Origin: Bacteroidota bacterium
GTDB taxonomy: Bacteria > Bacteroidota > Bacteroidia > Chitinophagales > Chitinophagaceae
NCBI GenBank assembly: GCA_023386555.1
Contig: JAEWJK010000011.1
Coordinates: 62,001-126,000 of the forward strand
Length of the DNA: 64,000 nucleotides
Direction of reading: 5' to 3'
Below, piece by piece: positions 41,640 through 51,205 of this stretch; position 1 is the first letter of the stretch; each line of letters begins with the position of its first letter. A program made the position numbers and the translations under genes. The notes beneath the pieces were generated by a model. The model was not told where the DNA came from, made no database searches, and was given only the letters and a program-made list of their open reading frames with translations.

Positions 41640-44600
41640 ATGAAGAAAGTAGTTGTTACATTGGTTTTATGTCATTTCCTAATAAATGTTTATGCTCAGC
41701 CAATAGAATCCGTTGTACAAAGAAGTGGTGCCGGAAAATGTATTGACTTTACCATTTCTTCAGATGGACTTTTCCTTGCCAAAGTGACCAATCCAAGTAC
41801 AAATACCTCGAATTTAAAAACCTGGAAACAAAAGTTAACGGTTATTAATGATCCTATCAATACTTACGCCTCGGAAATAGAAATCTGGAATACTAAAACA
41901 GGTCATTTATTAAGGGTAATTAATGCTAACCAAACAAACGGCAGATCGGTTATGAAGGTTCGTTTTTGGAAAGGCAGCAAATCAATCATTGTGAGCAAGC
42001 AAGGTGGGATTCATGAGGTTTATGATGTTTCAACTGGAAAATTTTTAACATACCTACCCCTCTTAAAATATCCTGATGTAGATGGTGTTTTTGCAATCAA
42101 TGAAAAATCCGGAGTATTTGCATTTATTCCGCCTTACTCAGTGGGCAGTGATCAGTTAGTTTTTTTTGATCTCTTTTCAAATACCCAATATGATTCTGTA
42201 CGGTTTAATTTTAATAACATAACGGCTCTTGAATTTTCACCAGATGCAAAAGAAATAGCTATCGGCACTAAAGATGGAAGTGTTCACATAATTGAATTGC
42301 TGACATTCAACCGAAAAGTAAAATTATCAAGTGAGTATCCTGATAAGATCAACTATCTGCAATGGACCAATGATAATTATTTGCTAGTTTCAAAAAATGA
42401 TAGCTGGATGTTATGGAACATCAAAAAGCAAAAAACAGATAATTATGGTATCATGAAACCTGGTGCCAGGATACTTACAAGCCCAACGGAAGATTTTTTA
42501 TACCAGGCCACAGATTCGTCTTTGCTACGTCTCGACGCTCAAAGTAAAATACAAAAGCAATTAGGTATCTCGCCTGATTATATTCAAAAAATATCCTTCG
42601 ACGCAAATAATGAGAGAATGTATGTACTCACAGATAACTTCATAAAACTGTGGGACATGAAGAACATTTCACAAATTGCATCAATTACTACAAAGAAAAT
42701 GTTACCTGAAACTTTTTCAAGAATGACAAGCCTTGAAAAGATCGAGAATTTTCATTTTGTACCCGGCATCAGGTCAGCAATGTTTACAGATAATAATCAA
42801 ATAATCGTACACCCTATCGACACAAACTATTCAGCAAAAAACTATGTTTTTAGTAAAGACAGTATTGAATCATTTGTGATTTGGAACAATCATCCCGCTA
42901 TCACACTTAATAATACCTTGGTAAGCTGGAAGAAAACAATTCCTTCAGAAATAGCCATAGATAGCCATGAAAAAATACTTTTTACATTTCAATCAAACCA
43001 GATTGCGACAGCAGGAACTCCAGATTCTATATTGAAAATAAGAGATCTTGAAACCGGTAAATTGCAGCAACTTATTTTTCCCCGCAGCATAGATTGTGGT
43101 GCATTATCTTCTTCCGAAAGCCATTTTGCCGTAGCAGGTGATGAACTATTTCTTGTAGATACGAAAACATTAAAATATAAGAAGCTGTCTGATCCCGCTA
43201 AAGAAAATTATACTATTGGCGGAATGAGTGCCGAAAAAAAGACCCAATCATACGTTCAAGTTTGTTTTTCAAAAGATGGTCAAAAGCTTTTTACAAATAA
43301 TGCATATGGACACGTAAAAGTGTGGAATCTAAAAACATTCAGGATTGATACGATATTGAACATAGGAGCTAATTTCTTGTATACATCCGAAAAGGATAAT
43401 AGAATATATATTGCTGCAAACAATGAAATACTCTGGATTAACACAATTACTCTTCATACAGAAGCAAGGATAGTATTCCTGGAAAAAGGAGATTACATAG
43501 TAAGCCTTCCGGACAATTATTACAAAACTTCTCGAAATGGTGCAAAAGCCATTGCCTTTAGAAAAGGTTTATATACATCTGGCTTTGACCAATTTGATGT
43601 AGTATATAATCGTCCCGATATTGTAACTACAAAACTGGGAGCACCATCTGTTGAGGTAAAAGAGATGTTACAAAAACTAGTAGCTAAACGATATAAAAAG
43701 CTGGGAGTTTCTACTGCTAAAACAAATGAGATTGACGCACCTGAACTTGAGATCCAAGATTTTTCTTCTTTACCCACCTTTACTGATAAACAGTTACTTC
43801 AATTTATTGTAACCCTGAAAGACAATAAAAACCTTCTTGTAGATTGTAAAGCCTTTATCAATGGAGTTCCCTTTAGCTCAAAAAATGGAGTGAAGCTAAG
43901 CGACATTTCTAATGATCTTGCTATTCATGAAAAGAGTATACGGTTGTCTGTTAAGTTGAATAAAGGCAGAAACCTGATAGAAGTTATCTGCAGTAATAAT
44001 AAGGGAATAGAAAGTAATAAGGCATCTTTCGAAATTTTTTATGAAGGAAATACAGATCACAAACCAGATCTATATTTCATTGGAATTGGTGCAGGAACAT
44101 ACAAAAGCGAAGAGTTCAATTTAAAATATCCACCTAAAGATGTAAAAGAAGTTGCAGCAATTTATGCAACTAAGAAGGATATGTTTGCCAACATCCACAC
44201 TGTATTACTAACTAATGAACAAGTAACAAAAGCAAACATCCTTAATATTAAAAAGCTTATTAACAGTTCTGGTATCGAAGACCATGTAATTGTTTATTGG
44301 TCTGGTCATGGTATACTCAACAACGACCTTGATTATTACCTTGCTACCTATGATATTGATTTCAATAATCCAACTTTAACAGGAATGCCTTATTCCGAAT
44401 TAGAAAATTTATTAGACGATATTCCTGCAAGAAAAAGACTTTTATTTATTGATGCCTGCCATAGTGGTGAACTGGATAAAGAAGAAACAAATTGGGTTTC
44501 AAATGCTAAGTCTGAAGAAGGTAAAGTAACCATCTATACTAATAAAAGCACCATAAAAAAAACAAAAGCAATAACGGCATCAACATTGTTCAACGAGTTA

Positions 44601-44876
44601 TTCGCAGACGTAAGAAGACATTCAGGTGCAAATATTATCTCTGCTTCTGGTGGAGCAGAATTTGCTCTTGAAGCAGATACCTGGAGTCATGGAGTATTTA
44701 CTTTTTGTTTATTGAAAGCACTTTCGGAAAAACAAGCCGATTTAAATAATGATGGTTATGTTTCAGTTAGTGAACTACAAACTTACTTACAACAAAAAGT
44801 TCCACAACTTACAAATGGACAACAGAAACCTACCTCTCGAACAGAAAACCTCGTTAATGACTGGCGAATATGGTAA
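41640..44876 (+). CDS. Exported WD40-like beta-propeller protein with C-terminal caspase (peptidase C14) domain
   Basis: 1078 aa. Signal peptide MKKVVVTLVLCHFLINVYAQ, then a long series of WD40/YVTN-like blades to about residue 650 (for example EIEIWNTKTGHLLRVI, GHVKVWNLKTFRIDT), a linker with an Ig-like segment (about 710-800), and a caspase-like domain from about 810. The catalytic dyad is His890 in VIVYWSGHG and Cys940 in FIDACHSGELD. A disordered insertion (about 945-980) precedes EFALEADTWSHGVFTF. It is an orthocaspase/metacaspase-type cysteine protease predicted to be outside the cytoplasm. Role unknown. Confidence 0.88.
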   Translation: MKKVVVTLVLCHFLINVYAQPIESVVQRSGAGKCIDFTISSDGLFLAKVTNPSTNTSNLKTWKQKLTVINDPINTYASEIEIWNTKTGHLLRVINANQTNGRSVMKVRFWKGSKSIIVSKQGGIHEVYDVSTGKFLTYLPLLKYPDVDGVFAINEKSGVFAFIPPYSVGSDQLVFFDLFSNTQYDSVRFNFNNITALEFSPDAKEIAIGTKDGSVHIIELLTFNRKVKLSSEYPDKINYLQWTNDNYLLVSKNDSWMLWNIKKQKTDNYGIMKPGARILTSPTEDFLYQATDSSLLRLDAQSKIQKQLGISPDYIQKISFDANNERMYVLTDNFIKLWDMKNISQIASITTKKMLPETFSRMTSLEKIENFHFVPGIRSAMFTDNNQIIVHPIDTNYSAKNYVFSKDSIESFVIWNNHPAITLNNTLVSWKKTIPSEIAIDSHEKILFTFQSNQIATAGTPDSILKIRDLETGKLQQLIFPRSIDCGALSSSESHFAVAGDELFLVDTKTLKYKKLSDPAKENYTIGGMSAEKKTQSYVQVCFSKDGQKLFTNNAYGHVKVWNLKTFRIDTILNIGANFLYTSEKDNRIYIAANNEILWINTITLHTEARIVFLEKGDYIVSLPDNYYKTSRNGAKAIAFRKGLYTSGFDQFDVVYNRPDIVTTKLGAPSVEVKEMLQKLVAKRYKKLGVSTAKTNEIDAPELEIQDFSSLPTFTDKQLLQFIVTLKDNKNLLVDCKAFINGVPFSSKNGVKLSDISNDLAIHEKSIRLSVKLNKGRNLIEVICSNNKGIESNKASFEIFYEGNTDHKPDLYFIGIGAGTYKSEEFNLKYPPKDVKEVAAIYATKKDMFANIHTVLLTNEQVTKANILNIKKLINSSGIEDHVIVYWSGHGILNNDLDYYLATYDIDFNNPTLTGMPYSELENLLDDIPARKRLLFIDACHSGELDKEETNWVSNAKSEEGKVTIYTNKSTIKKTKAITASTLFNELFADVRRHSGANIISASGGAEFALEADTWSHGVFTFCLLKALSEKQADLNNDGYVSVSELQTYLQQKVPQLTNGQQKPTSRTENLVNDWRIW

Positions 44877-44884
44877 TAATAAAA

Positions 44885-44910
44885 GCCACTCTAAAAAGAG
44901 TGGCCTTGTT
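44885..44910. terminator. Bidirectional terminator between caspase gene and M57 protease gene
   Basis: Perfect 8-bp stem GCCACTCT/AGAGTGGC with an AAAA loop. T-rich tails are present on both strands (CTTGTTTCTT on plus, TTTTATTATT on minus). Confidence 0.88.
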
Positions 44911-44937
44911 TCTTAGACTATAAAGGAGACGAGAAAA

Positions 44938-45732
44938 CTAGTAAACATAATTCAAGGCAGTAACATCGCTGCTGGTAAATGGACGATTGGTTCCGTTACC
45001 AATACAAGCCAGCATCCATGATCCTGCACTTGGTCCTGTTGGTGTACCCGGAATATGAACAGCACCTACTGTAGAAGCACCTTCGTTATACGCAGAACCA
45101 CCACAGCTATACTGGCGACTCATATAGTCTGTATGACGGAAACCGATACAATGACCAATTTCATGTGCAATAATTGAAGCTACCGTGCTTGCATTCCATG
45201 TATCTAAATAACTTCTGTTCACTAAAACTGAACTGTACGGATTACCACTGGAAGTAGGAAAGCCGGCTGAAGCTAAATAGGTAGCTCCGGATGGTGCAGC
45301 TGAAATAACAATGTTTCCACCAGAGGTAACTCTTGACATGGTAATTCTTAAACCTTGTGCATTGTAACGGCTGATGGCAGTGTTTAATGCTGTTACATAG
45401 CTGGAAGGAAGTGTAGAAGATACTCTGATCGTGATGTTTCTGGGTAAGCCGGTAACCGTTCTTGTAGTACGGTAATGTTCTTCATTAGCATAGATGATAG
45501 ATTTACGTTCGCCATGACCATTTTTCAGATCATCAGTGGTTAAAACGATATCACCTTCTACTAAATAACCTTCAGGATGTTCCTGGATACCTTCTGGATT
45601 GAAGCCAAGAGCAGCTACCTGTTGTTTCAACTCATCAGAAAAATCAGGTTTTACATCTTTTGTTTTTGAGCAAGCTACAATCAAAACTACCAAGGCAATA
45701 AACAGTGAAGTGGAGAAAAGAACTTTCTTCAT
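44938..45732 (-). CDS. Lipoprotein metalloprotease, HEIGH family (M57)
   Basis: 264 aa. Lipobox LIVACSK with Cys21, so probably an outer-membrane or periplasmic lipoprotein. The zinc motif HEIGHCIGFRHTDY has His190, Glu191, His194 and His200, the dual-action HEIGH metallopeptidase pattern. The propeptide-like part contains QVAALGFNPEGIQEHPEGYL and EGDIVL, usual in Bacteroidota members. Three further cysteines (Cys195, Cys210 and one near the C-terminus, in WMLACIGNG) may form a disulfide. Confidence 0.88.
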   Translation of the reverse strand: MKKVLFSTSLFIALVVLIVACSKTKDVKPDFSDELKQQVAALGFNPEGIQEHPEGYLVEGDIVLTTDDLKNGHGERKSIIYANEEHYRTTRTVTGLPRNITIRVSSTLPSSYVTALNTAISRYNAQGLRITMSRVTSGGNIVISAAPSGATYLASAGFPTSSGNPYSSVLVNRSYLDTWNASTVASIIAHEIGHCIGFRHTDYMSRQYSCGGSAYNEGASTVGAVHIPGTPTGPSAGSWMLACIGNGTNRPFTSSDVTALNYVY

Positions 45733-46077
45733 AATTGTGCATTTAGGTTTAATGAATAAAGAGAAAGCAACAAGGTAAGCTGCTTAACATAAGTTAAAGA
45801 ACTGTTAAGGACATTTGAATGCCAATATAAGACTACGGTCGCTTATCGAGCATAAAAAAGCCATTCACAAGCTGAATGGACGAGTGTTAGTCTGGAATCA
45901 AAATTATTTGTACAAATAACTAAGAGCAGTTTTTGTTATGACTACTTTTTTTCAATACCCCAAAAAGATAAAAGAATACCATAACCAGGTGGAGAATTGA
46001 GAATCAAATTACTTCTATAGATATAATTTTATAATATGGCCAACAGAATTTCAAAAGAACTATTTTAGAACCTGCCT
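45733..46077. other. Intergenic region between M57 protease and subtilase
   Basis: 345 bases between divergent genes with no convincing open frame. It contains one orphan hairpin (45855-45879) described separately. The remainder is AT-rich and may carry both promoters; none was clear enough to call. Confidence 0.5.
45855..45879 (-). terminator. Orphan minus-strand terminator-like hairpin
   Basis: Minus strand CCATTCA, a 5-base loop, TGAATGG, then CTTTTTTA. It has terminator form, but no minus-strand gene lies upstream of it within 200 bases. It may end an antisense or small RNA, or be left over from a lost gene. Confidence 0.5.
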
Positions 46078-48645
46078 ATGAAGAGAAAAATTACCCTTTG
46101 CCTGCTGTTATTTTCCTGCTTTTGTTGGTTAGGACAAACACAAGCGCAAAAACTGGATCCTTTATCTTCAAAATTGCCTGTAGGCGTTACATTGGCAGAA
46201 TTAGCAGAAGCAGATTCCCTTTATATACTCACAAAATCAGCTTTTACATTTTCAGGTAGAAAGCCACAAATCTTATCTGACAGTTTGTTACTCTATACCG
46301 TAGACCCCAGATTTGTAAACCTCCAGTCTTTTTTGCACTCGTCTTTTGTATTATTTCTTCAACCGGTACGAAAACCAATAGAAGAGATGGTGATAAATGG
46401 ATCAGATCTCAGCCTCAATAATATCTTCTATGCACATTCCAAATACACGGTGAATGGTGAAAGTTTAAAGGTATCAATCAAAGAAAATTGTTTTGATACA
46501 ATGGATATAGATCTTCGTCAGCGTTTTTCCAAAACAGGATCAGAATCTTCTACCCTTTCGTCTCATGCTACGGCTATGGCAACACTGATTGGTGGAGGAG
46601 GTAATACATATTATACAGGTAAAGGTGCTGCATACAAAGCGAACCTGTCATCAACTACATTTCAAACATTGCTATCTGAACATGATACCGTTTATAAGAA
46701 ATATAACATAAGCGTACAAAATCATTCTTACGGAACGATGATTGAGAATTATTATGGTGCTGATGCTTTGAGTTATGATGTTTCGATAACAAATAACGAT
46801 TCTTTACTCCATGTATTTTCTGCAGGCAATTCCGGAAATCAAACCAGCACAGCAGGTAAATATGCTGGTATTGCAGGATTTGCAAATCTTACCGGGAGTT
46901 TTAAACAATCAAAGAATAGCTTAAGTGTTGGAGCAACAGATTCTGTGAACAATGTGGAGTTGCTTAGTTCGAGGGGCCCTGCTTATGATGGCAGAATAAA
47001 ACCTGAGCTTGTTGCATTTGGACAAGATGGAAGTTCAGGAGCTGCAGCATTAGTAAGTGGCTCTACTTTGTTAGTGCAGGATGCTTACAAACGATCACAC
47101 GGAAAACTGCCTTCATCATCACTTGTAAGGGCAGCTCTTATTAATGCTGCGGATGATATTTTACAACCAGGACCAGATTACAGATCAGGCTTTGGTAGTT
47201 TAAATACAGAAAGAGCCGTCAGGCAGATCATCAATAATCAATTTTATACCGGAATAGTAAGTAATGGCAATAACCAGGAGTTCAACATTACTGCTCCTGC
47301 TAATTCAAAAGAACTAAAAATTACGCTGGCATGGAATGATGTTCCTGCTTCAGCCAATGCTGCAAAATCATTAGTTAATGATCTTGACCTGGAAGTTGTG
47401 GAAGTAAATAGTGGAACAATCTTTTATCCAACCCTACCTAGTTCTTTCCCTCATCTTGATTCACTCAATAAAATTGCAACACAAAAAAGAGATACATTAA
47501 ACACCATTGAGCAGGTTGTGATCGATCTGCCTGCTGTCGGCAATTATATCATCAGGATAAAAGGATATTCCGTACAATCAACTCAAGAATTTTCGATCGT
47601 ATACAACTGGGAAGCTGCAAATAGTTTTTCATTTACATACCCTGCAAAAGATGACAATCTTTATCCCGGAAATATCAACACCATAAGATGGAACAGTTTT
47701 GCCGATGCATCTGCAACAGGAAAACTGGAGATCAGTTATGATGGAATTTCATGGTCAACATTAAGTTCAGCCACTCTGCTTTCAAATAAATATTTCAAAA
47801 CAAATATTAAAGACACCGTTGGCATTGCTCAATTAAGAATGACAGTAGGATCAAGTGTTTTTCTTTCCGAACAGTTCACAATTTCTCCAAGATTACAAAC
47901 GAACGTCGGTTATAATTGTGCTGATTCTTTTCAATTGTACTGGAACAAATTAAATGGAGCTTCATCGTATAATGTGTATGGGTTAACAGACACTTTTATG
48001 AGGCCCCTATTTCAAACAATAGATACTTCCATCACTTTAGCAACAAGTCAACTCCAGCATTTTGCTGTTGCTCCAAATATTGGAACAAAAACAGGTTTAA
48101 GGAGTTTTGCTTTCAATTACACCACACAGGCTGTGGCTTGTTTTGTCAACTCATTCCTGGCAGATGTGTTTGACGATACCACTGTTCATTTACAAGCTGT
48201 ACTCGGAACAATGCATAATGTGAAAGAACTAAGTTTTCAACGTCTGTATCCGCTCACAAATCTTGTAACTTTTACAGTTAACAGAGATACTTTCTCCACA
48301 TCCGATAAACTCAGCAACGGAATTTATTATTACCGTGTGAAGCTCTTGCTTAACAATGGCAAAGAAGTGATCAGCGATACTTTGCAGGTGAGGATTTTCC
48401 AGGAAAAATTATTCATTGTTTACCCCAATCCTTATAGAAATGGTGGAAGACTGATCATTCAATCAAAAGATTATGAGAACAGTGTATTCGAATTGTTCTC
48501 TGTCGTCGGACATAAAGTGTATTCGCAAAAATTAAATGCAGATACCGAAAGTCTTTCACTGCCTTTTCTTCAAACCGGCATCTATTTTTACCGCATCATT
48601 CAGCACAATAAAAAAGTAGTGAACGGCAAATTGTTGATACACTAA
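46078..48645 (+). CDS. T9SS-secreted subtilisin-like serine protease (S8)
   Basis: 855 aa. A signal peptide (hydrophobic CLLLFSCFCWLG, cleavage near AQA) is followed by a prodomain-like segment and an S8 domain. Candidate triad: Asp140 in ENCFDTMDIDL, His163 in SSHATAMATLIGG, Ser320 in GSSGAAALVSG (the GTSxA position). A LHVFSAGNSGNQ block supplies the oxyanion Asn. Two beta-rich domains follow, and a type A sorting domain closes the protein (VYPNPYRNGGRLII, LQTGIYFYRI). A cell-surface or secreted protease. Confidence 0.9.
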   Translation: MKRKITLCLLLFSCFCWLGQTQAQKLDPLSSKLPVGVTLAELAEADSLYILTKSAFTFSGRKPQILSDSLLLYTVDPRFVNLQSFLHSSFVLFLQPVRKPIEEMVINGSDLSLNNIFYAHSKYTVNGESLKVSIKENCFDTMDIDLRQRFSKTGSESSTLSSHATAMATLIGGGGNTYYTGKGAAYKANLSSTTFQTLLSEHDTVYKKYNISVQNHSYGTMIENYYGADALSYDVSITNNDSLLHVFSAGNSGNQTSTAGKYAGIAGFANLTGSFKQSKNSLSVGATDSVNNVELLSSRGPAYDGRIKPELVAFGQDGSSGAAALVSGSTLLVQDAYKRSHGKLPSSSLVRAALINAADDILQPGPDYRSGFGSLNTERAVRQIINNQFYTGIVSNGNNQEFNITAPANSKELKITLAWNDVPASANAAKSLVNDLDLEVVEVNSGTIFYPTLPSSFPHLDSLNKIATQKRDTLNTIEQVVIDLPAVGNYIIRIKGYSVQSTQEFSIVYNWEAANSFSFTYPAKDDNLYPGNINTIRWNSFADASATGKLEISYDGISWSTLSSATLLSNKYFKTNIKDTVGIAQLRMTVGSSVFLSEQFTISPRLQTNVGYNCADSFQLYWNKLNGASSYNVYGLTDTFMRPLFQTIDTSITLATSQLQHFAVAPNIGTKTGLRSFAFNYTTQAVACFVNSFLADVFDDTTVHLQAVLGTMHNVKELSFQRLYPLTNLVTFTVNRDTFSTSDKLSNGIYYYRVKLLLNNGKEVISDTLQVRIFQEKLFIVYPNPYRNGGRLIIQSKDYENSVFELFSVVGHKVYSQKLNADTESLSLPFLQTGIYFYRIIQHNKKVVNGKLLIH

Positions 48646-48674
48646 AAAAAATAGCCGACAGATTTTGCCGGCTA
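48644..48674. terminator. Terminator between subtilase and ssb
   Basis: TAGCCG/CGGCTA stem (48652-48657, 48669-48674) with an 11-base loop region. On the minus strand it is followed by eight T's, so it ends ssb and may also stop plus-strand readthrough. Confidence 0.75.
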
Positions 48675-48694
48675 ATATCATCGTGAAGCATTAT

Positions 48695-49156
48695 TTAAAA
48701 CGGAAGATCATCCAAAGGCTCAGTAATATCAGCAGCTGATGGTGTTGCCACTTGTTGTTGATAATTTTGTTGAGGCTGATTATAATTTTGCTGTGGCTGT
48801 TGCTGACCACCATAAGAACCACCACCTTGTTGTCCGTCATTTCTGCTGCCAAGTAACTGAATACTTTGCACACGAACCGTTAATGTAGCTCCCTGTTTGC
48901 CATCCTGTGTTTGGTAAGTTCTTACTTCAGGCTGACCTTCCACATACACCTGTGTCCCCTTCTTTAAATAAGGAGCAATTCCTGTTCTGTCACTCCAGTA
49001 AGCACAATCTACCCAGATCGTTTTATCTTTCTGTACACCCTGTGCATCTTTAAATCTTTCAGTATGTGCAACGGTGAAGTTCATTACATTTTTTCCATTC
49101 ACATTATTCAACACACAATCTTTACCTAGATTGCCGATTACCTGTAATTTAATCAT
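48695..49156 (-). CDS. ssb: Single-stranded DNA-binding protein
   Basis: 153 aa. An OB-fold begins MIKLQVIGNLGKDCVLNNVN and continues IWVDCAYWSDRTGIAPYLKK; a Gln/Asn-rich disordered linker (about residues 108-138) precedes the acidic protein-interaction tip DDLPF. The tip is the conserved site for SSB partners. Confidence 0.95.
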   Translation of the reverse strand: MIKLQVIGNLGKDCVLNNVNGKNVMNFTVAHTERFKDAQGVQKDKTIWVDCAYWSDRTGIAPYLKKGTQVYVEGQPEVRTYQTQDGKQGATLTVRVQSIQLLGSRNDGQQGGGSYGGQQQPQQNYNQPQQNYQQQVATPSAADITEPLDDLPF

Positions 49157-49262
49157 AGTAGTTTCTTTTAAAATACGACTGCCAAATTAATCAAATTGAT
49201 ATACCGTGCAAGAAATGTTGTGCACAAACTGAGGGTATTTTATGAACCATGGGCTATTGCTA

Positions 49263-50144
49263 CTATAAAGCTTTGGTTGCGTCGCATCTTTCCGACGTTA
49301 AGTCGGAATCCCGATCCTTCGGGACTTGTACTGGAAGATTCGTTATTGGGCTGATAGGCAGCTGAATTTGTGTCTTCTCTTCAAACAATCTATTAAACAG
49401 CGGACTTTCAGTCTGTTTCCATTTATCCCAGAAAGTAAAATAGAGTCCGTAATTGTATTTGAACTGTTTGTGATGCAATGAATGATGTGTAGCACCGATC
49501 AGCCAACGTCCAAAAAAATGTTTATGAAAGTTCTTTGGATAGATCTCAATATCAAGATGATTGATGATACTGCTGATCGTCATTATCGTTAACTGGGTAA
49601 GCAACACATACAAATGCATCGGCATCACCATCAATAAAGCTGGAAGAAAAACTGCCTGTAACAATCCTTCCAGCGGATGAAAAGAAAAAGCCGTCCACGG
49701 AGAAGTGATATTACTGTCGTGATGCACTTTATGAACGATCTTAAAAACTTTCGGATGATGCATCCACCTGTGTAGCCAGTAATAATATGTCTCATGCAAA
49801 ACCAATGCTATCGCTAAGCTCACGGGTAACCACCATATTGGATAAGAACTAATATCACCATACAATTTTGTATAACCTTTTTGCCATAAGATAGCAGTGA
49901 TCGTTCCACTAACAGCAAATATTAAAGCTGTCATGCAACTCCATCCTACTTCTTTTCTAAACTGTGTTTTATTGTAAGCCTTGTTGCTGATCTTTCTTTC
50001 CTTCCATTTTTCAGGATACCAGATGTAGAATACAGCATAAAATAATCCTGCAGCCAGAAAATATCTTCCTGCAACTACCAGAAATATAACTATAGTGGCA
50101 ATCGAAAACCAAAGTGGATGAGTAAGATCAGGAAGTGTTGACAT
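49263..50144 (-). CDS. Fatty acid hydroxylase/sterol desaturase family protein
   Basis: 293 aa, about four transmembrane helices, di-iron histidine boxes HETYYYWLHRWMHHP, HKVHHDS and THHSLHH. The family hydroxylates or desaturates lipids in the membrane; the substrate is unknown here. The last about 15-20 codons are encoded by a copy of the interspersed repeat (subtype B with inserted hairpins), so the C-terminus has been replaced or extended by repeat sequence (SERCDATKAL). Confidence 0.9.
   Translation of the reverse strand: MSTLPDLTHPLWFSIATIVIFLVVAGRYFLAAGLFYAVFYIWYPEKWKERKISNKAYNKTQFRKEVGWSCMTALIFAVSGTITAILWQKGYTKLYGDISSYPIWWLPVSLAIALVLHETYYYWLHRWMHHPKVFKIVHKVHHDSNITSPWTAFSFHPLEGLLQAVFLPALLMVMPMHLYVLLTQLTIMTISSIINHLDIEIYPKNFHKHFFGRWLIGATHHSLHHKQFKYNYGLYFTFWDKWKQTESPLFNRLFEEKTQIQLPISPITNLPVQVPKDRDSDLTSERCDATKAL
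49275..49343 (+). repeat. Interspersed repeat subtype B interrupted by two hairpins
   Basis: GTTGCGTCGCA is followed by about 36 bases holding the hairpins TCCGAC/GTCGGA and CCCGATCCTTCGGG. It then resumes with CTTGTACTGGAAGATTCG, matching the 31150 copy's CTTGTACTGAGTGATTCG. It overlaps the 3' coding end of the hydroxylase. Confidence 0.7.
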
Positions 50145-50436
50145 GTCTGTTAAGTTACAAGAATCATGCGAATGAACTTTGCATCATAGCGTCTTAGCGG
50201 TTTAAACCATTTTCACTCAGTGAAAATCTACTCTGCGATCTCTGCGAAAATTTCACATAATAACCTCTGCAACTCCAAGTATAAAATCCAAACAAAGAAT
50301 TCTCAAACAATCTCTGCAATCCTTCTCCCAAAAACATGATTTATCTCAAGTTTCCTTCAAAAAATATTGTTTTTTAGAATTGCATTTGTTAGTGTCTTAT
50401 TTTTGCACGGATTTTTAAAGAACCAAACTTGCTATA
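50145..50436. other. Spacer upstream of sdhC with short inverted repeats
   Basis: 292 bases between divergent genes. It includes a perfect hairpin ATTTTCAC/GTGAAAAT (50209-50227) and repeated CTGCGATC/TCTGCGAAAA words of a type also found at 51206-51279. No gene. Confidence 0.6.
50398..50405 (+). promoter_or_regulatory. Possible -7 element of the sdhCAB operon
   Basis: TATTTTTG (TAnnTTTG) lies 31 bases before the sdhC start; a TTG is 15 bases upstream, shorter than the usual 19-21 spacing. Confidence 0.4.
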
Positions 50437-51123
50437 ATGACCTGGAAACAAGTCTTCACTTCCACCATAGGACAGAAATTCGTAATGGGTTTAACCGGTT
50501 TATTTCTTATTTCCTTTTTAGTTGTACATGTTGGCCTTAATGCCACCATCTGGGCTGATGACAATGGCTCTATGTTCAATCGTGGTGCAAAATTTATGGG
50601 TGGAACAGTCCTAATTAGAATCATGGAGATTGGTTTATTCCTTGGCATTTTCCTGCACATCATCCAGGGTTATATGCTAACAGCTTACAATAATAGCAGA
50701 CGTAGCACCGGTTATCGTGTAAACAAAGGTTATGGCAGTAAATGGTACAGCAGAACAATGGGCTTATTAGGAACTTTGATCCTGTTGTTTTTGATAATGC
50801 ACATCTGGCATTTCTGGGTGCCATCACGATTAACACCTGAAAGTTTATCAATCGTAGAATATAGAAACGGTGAGGCACATGACTTATACCGGAGAATGGT
50901 AGAAGTTTTCCAGGATCCTATTGTTGTGGTGTTATATGTGTTGGCATGTATCAGTCTTGCTTATCACCTTGCACATGGCTTCAAAGCTTCTTTCAGAACA
51001 TTTGGTGTTAGCAACAGCAGGTATTATGGCATGATCAAAACTTTTGGTTATGCATTTTCTATCATCGTGCCTTTGGCTTTTGCAATGATGCCGGTGAGTA
51101 TGTATCTGGGTTGGGTTGATTAA
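50437..51123 (+). CDS. sdhC: Succinate dehydrogenase cytochrome b subunit
   Basis: 228 aa of the Bacteroidota/epsilonproteobacterial-type fused membrane anchor with five transmembrane helices. Haem-ligand histidines are candidates in FLVVHVGLNATIW, LGIFLHIIQGYML, LIMHIWHFWVP and YHLAHGFKASFRTFG. It passes electrons between the iron-sulfur subunit and menaquinone. First gene of the sdhCAB set. Confidence 0.92.
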   Translation: MTWKQVFTSTIGQKFVMGLTGLFLISFLVVHVGLNATIWADDNGSMFNRGAKFMGGTVLIRIMEIGLFLGIFLHIIQGYMLTAYNNSRRSTGYRVNKGYGSKWYSRTMGLLGTLILLFLIMHIWHFWVPSRLTPESLSIVEYRNGEAHDLYRRMVEVFQDPIVVVLYVLACISLAYHLAHGFKASFRTFGVSNSRYYGMIKTFGYAFSIIVPLAFAMMPVSMYLGWVD

Positions 51124-51152
51124 TGCTTCAGGGTGCAGTAACTCCGATTAAA

Positions 51153-51176
51153 CTTCGTTGCGTCGCACTCTTCAGC
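51153..51176 (+). repeat. Interspersed repeat, subtype B (3' truncated)
   Basis: CTTCGTTGCGTCGCACTCTT matches the 31150 copy and diverges after CTCTTC. Confidence 0.7.
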
Positions 51177-51205
51177 AAATAGTTCTTTATGCAACAAATA
51201 AGTAT

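Noticed and set aside
40769..44876. Anti-phage or programmed-death caspase system (for example with a gasdermin)
   Set aside because: Both proteins carry signal peptides, no gasdermin-like small gene or reverse transcriptase/NLR is nearby, and no defence island is visible.
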